A stretch of 64,000 nt of DNA from JABDBL01 sp963845445 (GTDB taxonomy: Bacteria > Cyanobacteriota > Vampirovibrionia > Obscuribacterales > Obscuribacteraceae): NCBI GenBank assembly GCA_963845445.1, contig CAWJSE010000003.1, forward strand, positions 248,001 through 312,000, given 5' to 3'. This document shows, in pieces, positions 25,220 to 34,191 of the stretch. The stretch's first letter is position 1; every line of letters starts with the position of its first letter. Below the pieces are notes generated by a model. It did no database searches. It worked only from the letters and a program-made list of their open reading frames with translations, and was not told the origin of the DNA. A program made the translations under genes and the position numbers.

Positions 25220-26014
25220 TCAGGGCAAGTCCAAAATAGTTTTCTCCAGATCAGCCAGATAATCTAGGCGTTCTGCTATCAATTGGCGAGGCAGGCGCTT
25301 TTCTTTTGCTAGCTTATGCTCGTATGCCAGACTGGCAACAAGCCAGGCGGCTGTACCAATTAACTCTGTACTCGCTCCTACCAGACCTACAATAGCACCA
25401 CTATAATAGTGGTTAATTTGCGCTCTTGGTCTGATCTTATAATGATAATAGCCGACGGTGCCCAAAATACCTTGAGTCATAAAAGTGCCGCCAACTAAAG
25501 GTCCAATAAAACTGGATTGCAACGCCACTTGGTTTAAACGGCTCATCATAGCTGTCTCTCCAGCGATTTGCTTTCTAAATCGCTCACCGGATTGCATATA
25601 GATAGCCAGACGCTTTGCTGCCGGCAAACTGGGCATAAGACTGCCAGAGTTTTCTGTGCTCAATTCTTGCAAAGCACTGTGTATGGCAGTCAATCTCGCA
25701 CGACCAAAGGGTTGATAGTTATTGACCTTGCTCAAAAGAGAACGCAGCTCGTGATATGCAACATATTTAGATACGGCATTGCTGATGAGCGAACTGGAAA
25801 GCGCGATGGAGCCAGTTAATATGAACAATATATTTGTAGGACCATTTAATTTAAGCTGCTTGGTGGCGCGATAGCCCACGCCCGCGGCTGTGGCAGCTAG
25901 GGCATTGGTAGCTATGTTAAATAAGTAGAAGCAATCGCGAAAAGCAGCATAACTCCTAACATTAACGTTAAACTCGCTAAACTCCTCTACAAAGGCATTG
26001 CGCAATTCATTCAA
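25220..26014 (-). CDS. Multi-pass membrane protein of unknown function (C-terminal part of a split gene?)
   Basis: 264 residues from a TTG at 26014. Four hydrophobic segments are visible: about 28-50, 58-80, 165-190 and 205-235 (AIVGLVGASTELIGTAAWLV). Between them is a soluble helical part with HSALQELSTENSGSL. The start overlaps the end of the preceding gene in a different frame; adding one T to the TTTT run (26013-26016) would fuse the two into one protein reading RARFLNELRNAFVEEF. Together they would make a membrane protein of about 540 residues. No known family is recognised. Confidence 0.55.
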   Translation of the reverse strand: MNELRNAFVEEFSEFNVNVRSYAAFRDCFYLFNIATNALAATAAGVGYRATKQLKLNGPTNILFILTGSIALSSSLISNAVSKYVAYHELRSLLSKVNNYQPFGRARLTAIHSALQELSTENSGSLMPSLPAAKRLAIYMQSGERFRKQIAGETAMMSRLNQVALQSSFIGPLVGGTFMTQGILGTVGYYHYKIRPRAQINHYYSGAIVGLVGASTELIGTAAWLVASLAYEHKLAKEKRLPRQLIAERLDYLADLEKTILDLP

Positions 26015-26835
26015 AATCTGGCCCTTAAGACGGCCCGCCTATAGCCAGCTTGATCTTTGTATGCAGCAACGATATTTTCACGCTCAGCAAGCAATTTGTC
26101 TATTTGATCCAATTTTGTCAGCACATATCTTTTTGCTGTTGGCGGATCATACCCATTTGACTTGTGCTTAATGGCATCGAAACAGTCATTTAGTAATTCC
26201 AAAGCCGACCCCGAACCAGCTATGGTCGAAGTTATTAATGAAGTAGTAAAGGCTCCTCGTAAAGCTGAAGTAGATAGTTTCAGTGGATGATTCCTACCGA
26301 TATTAAACTGTCGAATGGCCATTATTTCGAAAGTTAGAGCACCAGCAGCCCCGGCTTCTTGAGAACAGACATAGCGCACTTGTCTAAACACCGAAGGCTT
26401 TAAGCATTCAGCCCGATAATGGAGGCTGAATCTCTCCAATTCTATAGAGGTCAGCAATATTCTTTTCGTGATAGCACTATACTCGGTGCTAAAATCGCTA
26501 TTTACCTTTCCGGAAACATTCAAATCACCAATAGGCTTTGATGTATCGCGAGTTTCATTCGCCTTTATCAGATCGCTAGGATTAAGGGCAGCAATTAAAA
26601 TGTCGGATTTCTTTTCTGTCTCCTTTTGCGCTTCCCAAGAATCGCTTTGGCAGGAAGCGCTTTCTTCTGAAACAAAACCATAAGCATAGATGGGTAAATT
26701 TTCGATTGGCAGCAATAGTGAAAATAGCAATAAGGCTATTCTCAGCCGGCGCGGCTTTAACTTGATCATTGACAATCCATTGAGAGACAAGGAATAGCAC
26801 TCAATAGTAACTGGTGATAATGAATTACTAGGCAT
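26011..26835 (-). CDS. Exported protein of unknown function (N-terminal part of a split gene?)
   Basis: 274 residues. The likely real start is the internal Met that begins IKLKPRRLRIALLLFSLLLP (about residue 23), a signal peptide with a basic N-region. The rest includes an acidic linker and a pair of hydrophobic stretches (about 165-180 and 200-225, TTSLITSTIAGSGSALELLN). It ends RARF and stops exactly where the downstream frame begins, which suggests a one-base frameshift in a single gene. The C-terminal IDKLLAERENIVAAYKDQAG would then continue as a helical domain into the next frame. No family is recognised. secG is divergent. Confidence 0.55.
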   Translation of the reverse strand: MPSNSLSPVTIECYSLSLNGLSMIKLKPRRLRIALLLFSLLLPIENLPIYAYGFVSEESASCQSDSWEAQKETEKKSDILIAALNPSDLIKANETRDTSKPIGDLNVSGKVNSDFSTEYSAITKRILLTSIELERFSLHYRAECLKPSVFRQVRYVCSQEAGAAGALTFEIMAIRQFNIGRNHPLKLSTSALRGAFTTSLITSTIAGSGSALELLNDCFDAIKHKSNGYDPPTAKRYVLTKLDQIDKLLAERENIVAAYKDQAGYRRAVLRARF

Positions 26836-26923
26836 TTATTAAAATTCCGTTGTACTCCGAATACTTTGCATCCGCATCTGCTAGATTTAAGGATTGCCAA
26901 CCAAATTCAAAGAAGGACTTAAT

Positions 26924-27157
26924 ATGGACTGGGCTTATAAAGCATTAATCATTGTCCAAGCATTGCTTGGTGTTGTTATGGTTGCGCTTGTCCTCATTCA
27001 TGCCCCTAAAGGTGAGGGCATGGGAGGCATAGGCGGCTCTGCCAGTTTGTTTTCAGGTAAACGAGGAGCTGAAGCCGGCTTAGACAGACTGACTTGGTCA
27101 GTGGTCGGTTTGTTTATGGTTATTTGCGCGGTCTTGGGCTTTGGCTTTGTTCGTTAA
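26924..27157 (+). CDS. secG: Protein translocase subunit SecG
   Basis: Small inner-membrane subunit of SecYEG that assists SecA-driven export. The ATG at 26924 is preferred over an upstream TTG because GAAGGA lies 6 bases before it and SecG proteins begin at the first helix. It has 77 residues with two membrane helices (about 5-27 and 50-75) around the conserved loop PKGEGMGGIGGSASLFSG. It ends FGFVR. ubiE/menG starts 7 bases after the stop, so it leads a cluster secG-ubiE-lpxB-msbA. Confidence 0.93.
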   Translation: MDWAYKALIIVQALLGVVMVALVLIHAPKGEGMGGIGGSASLFSGKRGAEAGLDRLTWSVVGLFMVICAVLGFGFVR

Positions 27158-27164
27158 CTAAAAC

Positions 27165-27899
27165 ATGTCGTTCAGACTGCCAACAACTGAAGAAAAGGCA
27201 GATTATGTCCTCAATCAATTTAATCGTATTGCCAGAGGCTACGATTTGGCCAATGACGCAATCAGTCTTGGCATGCATCGACTATGGAAGACATCGGCTA
27301 TTAGAGCTTTGTCCATAAAGCCTGATGGACAATATTTAGATGTATGTTGCGGTACGGGAGACTTAACATTTAGGGTTGCTGGTAATCTATCGTCTCTTGG
27401 TTCTGTCACTGGTTTAGATTTTTCGGTCAATATGTTAGAGCTAGCCAAACAAAGATTGGCACACAATAACAGTCATGCCAGTACACAAAAAATAGAATTT
27501 ATAGAAGGCGACGCAGAAAAATTACCTTTCCCGGACAATAGCTTTGACGGTGCGGTTATTTCATTCGGCTTGCGCAATTTGACTAATTTGGAAAAAGGAA
27601 TTTCGGAAATGAGGCGAGTGATCAAACCTGGCGGTAAAGTAGTGAATCTTGATCTTGGGCGTCCAACTAATTGGCTTTTCACCCCTATTTATTATTTTTA
27701 TTTTCGCCATATAGTACCTATAATGGGCCAACTCTTGCAAAATGATGCGAATTCTTATACTTATTTACCGCAGTCACTTGAGACTTATCCCTCTCCAGCG
27801 GCAATAAGTAAATTATTTGAGTCCCTCGATTTGACGAACATTCAATACACTCCTTTAGCCTTGGGATCTGTGGCCCTACACGTTGGCACAAAGCCATGA
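27165..27899 (+). CDS. ubiE: Demethylmenaquinone/ubiquinone methyltransferase (UbiE/MenG)
   Basis: SAM-dependent C-methyltransferase of quinone synthesis. In anaerobic or facultative relatives it methylates demethylmenaquinone. The 244-residue protein has motif I LDVCCGTGDLTF near 58-69, DAEKLPFPDNSFD near 114-126, the family signature FGLRNLTNLEKGISEMRRVI and the late NDANSYTYLPQSLETYP. It starts at an ATG 7 bases after secG and ends just before lpxB. Which quinone is made cannot be told from this window; no other men or ubi genes are present. Confidence 0.93.
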   Translation: MSFRLPTTEEKADYVLNQFNRIARGYDLANDAISLGMHRLWKTSAIRALSIKPDGQYLDVCCGTGDLTFRVAGNLSSLGSVTGLDFSVNMLELAKQRLAHNNSHASTQKIEFIEGDAEKLPFPDNSFDGAVISFGLRNLTNLEKGISEMRRVIKPGGKVVNLDLGRPTNWLFTPIYYFYFRHIVPIMGQLLQNDANSYTYLPQSLETYPSPAAISKLFESLDLTNIQYTPLALGSVALHVGTKP

Positions 27900-27902
27900 T
27901 GT

Positions 27903-29134
27903 TTGAAGATGCGAACCTTGAGCAAAGAAGAATATAGCACTGGTAATGATATAGCTCCGGTATCGCTTATGGTATCAGTGGGCGATCTTTCTGCCGACAA
28001 GCATGCCAGTAAGCTCATCAGTAAATTAAAATCGCTACACGCCAATGTGCATATTTGGGGACTGGGCAGCTCAGCCATGCGTGAGGCTGGCGCGGAAATT
28101 TTGTATGATTGCCAAGAATTCTCTAGCATTGGTCCTGTGGCGGTCATAAAACTAATTCCCTTTTTGCCAGAGTACGCAGCACTTTGTTGAAAGAAATAGA
28201 AAAGCGTAAACCAAAAGCGGTGCTATTGATAGATTATGGCGGATTCAATTTGGTTTTAGCCCAAACAATAAGGACTCGCTATAAAAACCTACCTATTTAC
28301 TATTTCATTTCGCCGCAGGTCTGGGGGTCACGGCCTTGGCGAATAAACACTATCGCTAAAAATATTACCAAAATGCTGGTAATATTCCCTTTTGAAAAAA
28401 GTCTCTATGCTGATAAGAATATCCCGGTATCTTTTGTCGGTCATCCATTGACCAAGAATATGCCAACTAAAAGCGCATTGCTTGATCGCCATCAATTTGC
28501 CGCAAAATACAATTTGAAGCCTGAAGAGCCAATTATTGGTATTTTTTCAGGTAGCCGTAAAAGCGAAATAAAAAATTTATTTCCGATCACATTGGCCGCC
28601 GCAAAGCAACTCAATAAAGAGCGTCCATATGTACAATTTGCTGTTTCGCAAGCCAATCAAGCCCTAGCCCAAGAAATTCAGAAATCCATAAGTGATGAAC
28701 CCTCAGTAAATAAACTAGTTAAACTAATTGCCACTGAAGACTCTTATAATCTAATGTCGGCTTGCGATCTTGCTTGGGCGAAATCAGGTACCACAACATT
28801 AGAATTGACTCTTTTTGCTAAACCAATGCTCATCTTTTACCGGGCAGATTGGTTAAGTTACCTGATATTTCTACTCTTTAAGAGAACGCAAAAAATCGGC
28901 TGGCCGAACCTTTTAGCCGGTAAAGAGTTAATACCTGAATTAATTCAGTTAGATTGTTCGCCCGAAAAGCTCGTACAATACAGTAAAGACATATTAGACG
29001 TGCCAGGATTAAGCAAAGAAATTAGCCAACAGTTGCAGACTTTAAAAAATAAATTAGGCGAAGGAGATTACGCCGAGGCTTGCGCCTCTGAAATCGCACA
29101 AGCTCTTTCTAATCAAAACACTACACAAAGGTAA
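27903..29134 (+). CDS. lpxB: Lipid-A-disaccharide synthase LpxB, split by a one-base frameshift
   Basis: Glycosyltransferase that joins UDP-2,3-diacylglucosamine and lipid X in lipid A synthesis, so it marks an outer membrane with lipid A. The N-terminal part (to 28190) carries SLMVSVGDLSADKHAS and FSSIGPVAVIKL. The second part (28184-29134) carries LLIDYGGFNLVLA, YYFISPQVWGSRPWR, FPFEKSLY, FVGHPL, GIFSGSRKSEIK and WAKSGTTTLELTL. Both are normal LpxB sequence in order. The frames are one base out of register at 28183-28185 (TTT); a fourth T restores PEYAALLLKEIEKRKP. The start is TTG 27903 or ATG 27909. The gene is probably intact in the organism, but this copy reads as broken. Confidence 0.88.
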
Positions 29135-29146
29135 ATCTCAACTCTC

Positions 29147-30952
29147 ATGCCCCTTAGAAAAATTGGTCAACTTATAAAACTCGAAGATATGATGGATCAA
29201 AACAAGATCTATTGGCGCCTGCTTGATTATATTCGTCCTTATTGGTTGATGTTTGTTTTGGGAATGTTATCGGCCATTCCTTATGGTGCTATGGATGGTG
29301 CTATTGCCTATTTAGCTGGACAAGGTTTACAACGTATATTTGTTGATGGTAATCAGCAACTGGTTTATTTTGTGCCTCTGATAGTATTGGTCATTGCTTC
29401 ATCGCAAGGAATATTTCGTTTCTTCGAAACTTATTGTATTAGATATGTGGGCAGCTCCGCCATTAGAGATTTGAGAAATGAGTTATTTACACATCTGGAA
29501 AAGCAACCGCTTCTATTTTTCCAAACCCAATCATCTGGGGTCTTAATAGGACGCATGGTCAATGATATAGCCATAATTGAAACGGCAATTGCACAGACTT
29601 TTCAGTCACTAGTTAGCCGCACCATCACCGTGGTTTGTTTGGCCACCGTTCTTATAGTACAAAGCTGGTCTTTGAGTATTATCGCGCTTAGCATTTTATC
29701 TTGTATTGTTTTACCGGTATCTATACTGGGCCGCAAGATTCGCAAATCGGCTCGCAGCGGACAAGAGGCCATTGGTGATCTGGTTTCTGTTTTGTCCGAA
29801 TCTATCCAAGGAGCAAAAATTGTTCAGGCATTCAATTTACAGCGATACCAAAGTCAACGCTTCAAACAAACAAATTTTGCCTTCTTTGCTAATACTATAA
29901 GGGCAGTCCGTGCTGAAGCAATGCTCTCGCCCATCTTGGCTATAATTGGCGCTATTGGTATTGCTTGTGTAATGTGGATAGCTGGCTACCAGGTAATGCA
30001 TCACCACATGACACTTGGCTCTCTTACATCATTTGTAATTGCTCTGCTTTTATTGTATTCGCCTTTGAAAAATATTGGACGCATAAATGGTGTGCTGCAA
30101 CCAGCACTGGCAGCTGCGAAACGTGTTTTCGATCTTTTGGATCTGGAGTCAAATTTAGAAGAAGCAACGAATGCCAAGTCTCTGATTGGTAGATCTCATC
30201 ATTTACAATTTATAGATGTAAATTATCACTATCCTGGTCACGATGCGTTAGTTTTGCAAGACATCAACATCGACATACCGCCGGGTAGAATGATCGCTCT
30301 AGTTGGCTTATCTGGCTCAGGAAAAACGACGCTGGCCAACTTAGTGCCTAGGTTTTTTGATCCGACTTCCGGCGTAATAACGCTCGATGCTGTCCCTTTA
30401 ACTCAATATTCCCTTGAATCTATTCGCCAACAAATTGCTTTAGTTACCCAAGACAATTTTCTATTCAATATGTCCGTGGAAGAAAATATCCGATTAGGTA
30501 GACTAGGTGCTACCGACAGCGAAATTATTGCAGCTGCTCAAGCAGCATATTGCCATGACTTCATTTTGAATTTGAGCAACGGTTATAAGACTAGGATTGG
30601 TGAACGTGGTATTAAATTATCTGGCGGACAGCAGCAGCGCATAGCTATTGCTAGAGCTATTCTTAAGGATGCTCCCATTCTTATACTTGACGAAGCCACG
30701 AGTTCACTTGACAATGAGTCGGAATCCATGGTTCAAGCAGCATTGGATAATCTAATGAAAGACCGTACCGTTATTGTAATTGCTCACAGATTATCCACCG
30801 TTCGTCATGCCGACGAAATTCTAGTTTTAGAAAATGGTCGCATAGTTGAATCTGGTAATCACGATAGTTTACTTAGCCAAGACACAGTCTATGCACGACT
30901 GATTAAAGCGCAATTTGAACGTCCGCTGCTCGAACGAGAAAGCATAGTTTAA
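29147..30952 (+). CDS. MsbA-type lipid A/multidrug ABC exporter
   Basis: Half-transporter of 601 residues: six membrane helices (about 25-330) fused to an ATPase. Walker A GLSGSGKTT is near 378-386, the signature LSGGQQQR near 486-493, Walker B ILILDEATSSLD follows, and IAHRLSTVRHAD gives the H-loop. The position straight after lpxB supports a role in flipping lipid A or core LPS. MsbA-type sequence alone cannot exclude a multidrug role. The true start may be the second Met, beginning MDQNKIYWRLLDYIRP. It is the end of the secG-ubiE-lpxB-msbA cluster and is convergent with the next gene, overlapping its stop by 4 bases. Confidence 0.85.
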   Translation: MPLRKIGQLIKLEDMMDQNKIYWRLLDYIRPYWLMFVLGMLSAIPYGAMDGAIAYLAGQGLQRIFVDGNQQLVYFVPLIVLVIASSQGIFRFFETYCIRYVGSSAIRDLRNELFTHLEKQPLLFFQTQSSGVLIGRMVNDIAIIETAIAQTFQSLVSRTITVVCLATVLIVQSWSLSIIALSILSCIVLPVSILGRKIRKSARSGQEAIGDLVSVLSESIQGAKIVQAFNLQRYQSQRFKQTNFAFFANTIRAVRAEAMLSPILAIIGAIGIACVMWIAGYQVMHHHMTLGSLTSFVIALLLLYSPLKNIGRINGVLQPALAAAKRVFDLLDLESNLEEATNAKSLIGRSHHLQFIDVNYHYPGHDALVLQDINIDIPPGRMIALVGLSGSGKTTLANLVPRFFDPTSGVITLDAVPLTQYSLESIRQQIALVTQDNFLFNMSVEENIRLGRLGATDSEIIAAAQAAYCHDFILNLSNGYKTRIGERGIKLSGGQQQRIAIARAILKDAPILILDEATSSLDNESESMVQAALDNLMKDRTVIVIAHRLSTVRHADEILVLENGRIVESGNHDSLLSQDTVYARLIKAQFERPLLERESIV

Positions 30953-32601
30953 CTACTTGGCACAAAGCAGAACAAGTTAGGCGCAGTTGGATGCGCTCTG
31001 GCAATACAGATTCGAGTGCGCGTAACCAAAGAGGATACGGGACACTCGGGTGTAAGCCACTCCTCACTCATAATACCCTGTATTAGCTTTTTGCTAAAAG
31101 CATCCATTTGTAAAATCGTCGCATTAGAACGCATAATAATAAAATTACCGTGTCCGTAGTGCGCAAGTATATCGCGCTTGTTCAATTGACAGCCAATCCG
31201 TCGAATCAATTCAAAGAATGCCTGAGTTGGCAGCAAATTGGTAGGCTGATCGAAAGTCTCTTCATAGAGTCGTGCTTTCAATATAATAATTAAAAGATCT
31301 CGTTCTTTTCGAACTGCACGATAATACTCCTGCTCTAGAAAGGCAAGGAAAGCAGGATAAGTAAAAATGCCAACCGATATCAATTGCGCCACCAGCTGGC
31401 GAGCGGCAGTTAAATCAATTGATTTAATCCTGTTGGGATCAAAACTTTGCTCTTCAATAACATCTTCATCAGAAAAAATATCTTTTCCCAGTGCCAATGC
31501 TCTTTCCAAAGCGATATCGGCATAGGTAATGAATTCATGTAATGTGTTACAGTGCTGGCCCAAAGTAGCAATACCAAAAGTAAATTTGATCGGATCATTA
31601 CTTAGTCCTGGGCCAAGCGGAGTTTTAGACAGAGCTTTCTCAACTCGATGAACGAATGATTTCGCGCCAGCATAGGTAGTTTCAGGCAGCAGCATAACGA
31701 ATTTCCCATCTTCATATTGAGCGAGAATATCCGTTTTTCGCTGGGTATATTTTATTCTTCTCGCTATTTCTTGCAATACAGGAGAGGGGAAGGCGCTTAC
31801 GTCTACGTTGTCTCCCGCACTAGTTGCTTTGAAGATAATTAAAGTGCTTGGAGTTTTATTTTCAAGAGCTTGAAAATATTCTCGCTCTAGAAAGAATAGA
31901 AACGTAGCATAAGAAAATATACCAAACTCTCCTATGAAAAGGGTTTGCAGAATTTCTCTACCAGGAGTTATATCTATAAACTCTGTGGCCGGCTTAGAAG
32001 TACCGTGGCTTCTAGGAACTATTTCTGATTTGCTTACCGGTAAGAGTTGCGAACCAGTTATTATATCGTCTTGAGCCCCTATAAAAAGCTTTCTCAGCTT
32101 GCCGCTAAGATTGCTGTCTATGTTAATAGCCCTTCTCTCTTGAGAAATAGTTTCTCCTGCAGCTAGAGCCGGTAGTCCTGTTTGACTTCTTAACGACTTT
32201 GTTTGCTCAGCCGTTAGCCCTGTTGGCCTTTTCTCCGCCTTAGCTTGCTGAGACATTAACCCAGTTTGACTCTTTGTTGCTCGCTTGGATTGGGGCTGTG
32301 CCTCAGCAAGCATTCTATGTACAGCGTTTATGTCATTGGTTGCATGCGACCAAAGAAGGTTCGATTGACCACCTTGATTATGATAAAGTTTCCACTCAGC
32401 CCGGGCAGATAAGCGCGAATGATCTAAAGTAAGCGCATAGAAATCTTCAGCAACTTGCCAGGATATTTCGCATTGAGCAGCCGTGGTCGCATCGCTTAAA
32501 TCATTGAGCAGTCTGCGCAGCAAAACAACATCCGGCGCACTGTTTATACTAACCTTGCGTAAATTAGATCCACGGCGTCCAAATTTTTCATTTAGTGACA
32601 T
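30949..32601 (-). CDS. Protein with two degenerate GGDEF-like domains
   Basis: 550 residues. Residues 1-100 are an unrecognised helical region. Residues about 110-145 contain four copies of a TGL-type short motif (SQTGLMSQQ, RPTGLTAEQ, SQTGLPAL and similar). Then come two related units, about 220-385 and 405-530. Each opens FxYxxFLxFLExEYxxA and contains a KxDILAxY segment where a GGDEF protein would have its active loop. The loop residues are YEDGKF and YGHGNF, so the GGDEF catalytic motif is missing and diguanylate cyclase activity is unlikely. The domain may sense or bind rather than make c-di-GMP. There is no membrane segment. Confidence 0.6.
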   Translation of the reverse strand: MSLNEKFGRRGSNLRKVSINSAPDVVLLRRLLNDLSDATTAAQCEISWQVAEDFYALTLDHSRLSARAEWKLYHNQGGQSNLLWSHATNDINAVHRMLAEAQPQSKRATKSQTGLMSQQAKAEKRPTGLTAEQTKSLRSQTGLPALAAGETISQERRAINIDSNLSGKLRKLFIGAQDDIITGSQLLPVSKSEIVPRSHGTSKPATEFIDITPGREILQTLFIGEFGIFSYATFLFFLEREYFQALENKTPSTLIIFKATSAGDNVDVSAFPSPVLQEIARRIKYTQRKTDILAQYEDGKFVMLLPETTYAGAKSFVHRVEKALSKTPLGPGLSNDPIKFTFGIATLGQHCNTLHEFITYADIALERALALGKDIFSDEDVIEEQSFDPNRIKSIDLTAARQLVAQLISVGIFTYPAFLAFLEQEYYRAVRKERDLLIIILKARLYEETFDQPTNLLPTQAFFELIRRIGCQLNKRDILAHYGHGNFIIMRSNATILQMDAFSKKLIQGIMSEEWLTPECPVSSLVTRTRICIARAHPTAPNLFCFVPSS

Positions 32602-32746
32602 ACAGCTACGTTTATCTCTTAGAAATAGATAGCCATGAACAGACTCTAACCATTAGGGGTACTAAATATCAATTAGTATATTAACATATATTCAGAGTAA
32701 AGCTGTAAAGAACCTAATGCAACTAATAAGTTTGACAGAAGGTTAT

Positions 32747-33268
32747 TTATGCTTTTAGCAATCGCTTGAGTCCTTCTATATCTTTAATATCGCTTTCTCT
32801 TTGCCAAATTAATTGTTCCTTGTCTTTGATAATCCATCGTTTGGATAACAATGGCAATTCAATTCCTTCAAAAGGTACTAATTCTACATCTGGATAGCCA
32901 TGTGGATAACAAGGCATAAAAGATGCCGTTGCCTTATCAAATTTTTTGAGCTCAGCCATAGAACAAATATCGATTACCACCTCATCAAATGTTGCCTCAA
33001 AGTTGTAATTATCGTAATTCTGATCGACATAATGCAGCAGGGGCTGGGTAATGTAAGACTCTAATTCTGCTTGTAAGGATTGAAAGTATGGATCTTCCTT
33101 TGTTGTATCTATGTCTATATCTATATCAGTGATCTCTCGTTCGACCCCATACACATAACAAGCAAATCCGCCTGTAATAACCCACCTAAAATCACGTTCT
33201 TGCATTAGGGGTATGACGTGTTTCAAAGCACTAAGGGATAACGATCGCTTATTATCTAGAGTATTCAT
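32747..33268 (-). CDS. Nucleotidyltransferase-fold protein (AbiEii/MNT-like)
   Basis: 173 residues. WVITGGFACYVYGVEREITD (residues 34-53) followed by IDIDI and later VVIDIC match the Gly-Gly/Asp-x-Asp pattern of the nucleotidyltransferase fold seen in AbiEii and related stand-alone proteins. The C-terminal KRWIIKDKEQLIWQRESDIK suits the same group. It is cytoplasmic, with no membrane segment. No antitoxin gene is adjacent; the AbiEi-like gene is 7.6 kb away. The catalytic Asp spacing looks plausible for an active enzyme, but the target is unknown. Confidence 0.65.
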   Translation of the reverse strand: MNTLDNKRSLSLSALKHVIPLMQERDFRWVITGGFACYVYGVEREITDIDIDIDTTKEDPYFQSLQAELESYITQPLLHYVDQNYDNYNFEATFDEVVIDICSMAELKKFDKATASFMPCYPHGYPDVELVPFEGIELPLLSKRWIIKDKEQLIWQRESDIKDIEGLKRLLKA

Positions 33269-33288
33269 GGTTTCCTAAAGCTAATAAT

Positions 33289-34191
33289 TTAAACCGTGTT
33301 CATTTTATATTGAATTGCACGTTTTACTTTAGCAAAGTTGACGCCGGCGACAACTAAAATTATCCCAAATAATTGCAGTAAAGTCGGAACTTCGCGCAAG
33401 ATTAAAGCAGCAATTAAAATAAATGCCGGGCGTTGAATCATTGTTATTACAGAAATGCGAGTAGCTCCTACTAAACTCAAAGACTTTATAAAAGCAAGAT
33501 TGGCAAGAGCAGCAGAAATACCTACAATGACGCCATAACAAATATCATAAGTTGAAATTTTACCTATGAAAGGCAAGCAGATTAAAGAGATACTGCCCAA
33601 AACAACAAAGCATGCTGCTGAAATATAAATTGGGCTGTGTTTAAGAGTTATCTCGTCCATTTTTACGCGATAAAAACCTGAGGTAAATATGGCAATTATG
33701 ACAGCAATTGTGCCTAACCAGTCACCAGAATAGTTATCAAAAGGCATACTTAAAACAACGCCAGCAAAGCATAGCCAAAAACCAAGCCAAAACTTTTTAC
33801 CTAGTATATCTCGACCAAGTTTTTCGTTAATGATTGCCACTAAGGCCGGTGTGCTAGTAACCACCGTAAGTACTGTCACTGCAGTCAGCCCTCTAAGGGC
33901 TAGAATAGTGCATAAGCTAGTGATCATGAGTAATAAGGCGATTGGTATCACCGGCTTTACAGTCTTTACGTGTTCTAGCCGTCGCAACCAAAAATAAGCG
34001 AATACTGGAGTCAGGGTAAGAGCGCCAGCAATGTTTCTAATTATAAAAAACTGATATGGACCCAAGCCACCACGATAACCATATTTAACTACTATTGGCT
34101 CAGCAGCACCTAAAACTAAGGCAGCCACTATCCACAACCTCTCTACTAATGATTTACGAAGCTCTGGAGTTAAAAATTTATTGGTTTGCAT
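33289..34191 (-). CDS. EamA/DMT-family transporter
   Basis: Drug/metabolite transporter with about ten membrane helices and two EamA repeats (about 20-145 and 160-300). ATG 34191 is preferred: it overlaps the stop of the upstream carboxyltransferase gene (TAATG), giving 300 residues; the frame opens further upstream at 34224. The first helix follows a short soluble start (QTNKFLTPELRKSLVERLW). The PAFILIAALILREVPTLLQL segment near the C-terminus is typical. The substrate is unknown. Translational coupling to the carboxyltransferase hints at acyl or organic-acid metabolism, but that is weak. Confidence 0.85.
   Translation of the reverse strand: MQTNKFLTPELRKSLVERLWIVAALVLGAAEPIVVKYGYRGGLGPYQFFIIRNIAGALTLTPVFAYFWLRRLEHVKTVKPVIPIALLLMITSLCTILALRGLTAVTVLTVVTSTPALVAIINEKLGRDILGKKFWLGFWLCFAGVVLSMPFDNYSGDWLGTIAVIIAIFTSGFYRVKMDEITLKHSPIYISAACFVVLGSISLICLPFIGKISTYDICYGVIVGISAALANLAFIKSLSLVGATRISVITMIQRPAFILIAALILREVPTLLQLFGIILVVAGVNFAKVKRAIQYKMNTV

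Noticed and set aside
24513..33268. AbiEi-like gene and nucleotidyltransferase-like gene as one toxin-antitoxin system
   Set aside because: They are 7.6 kb apart on opposite strands with housekeeping genes between them; such systems are normally adjacent and co-transcribed.
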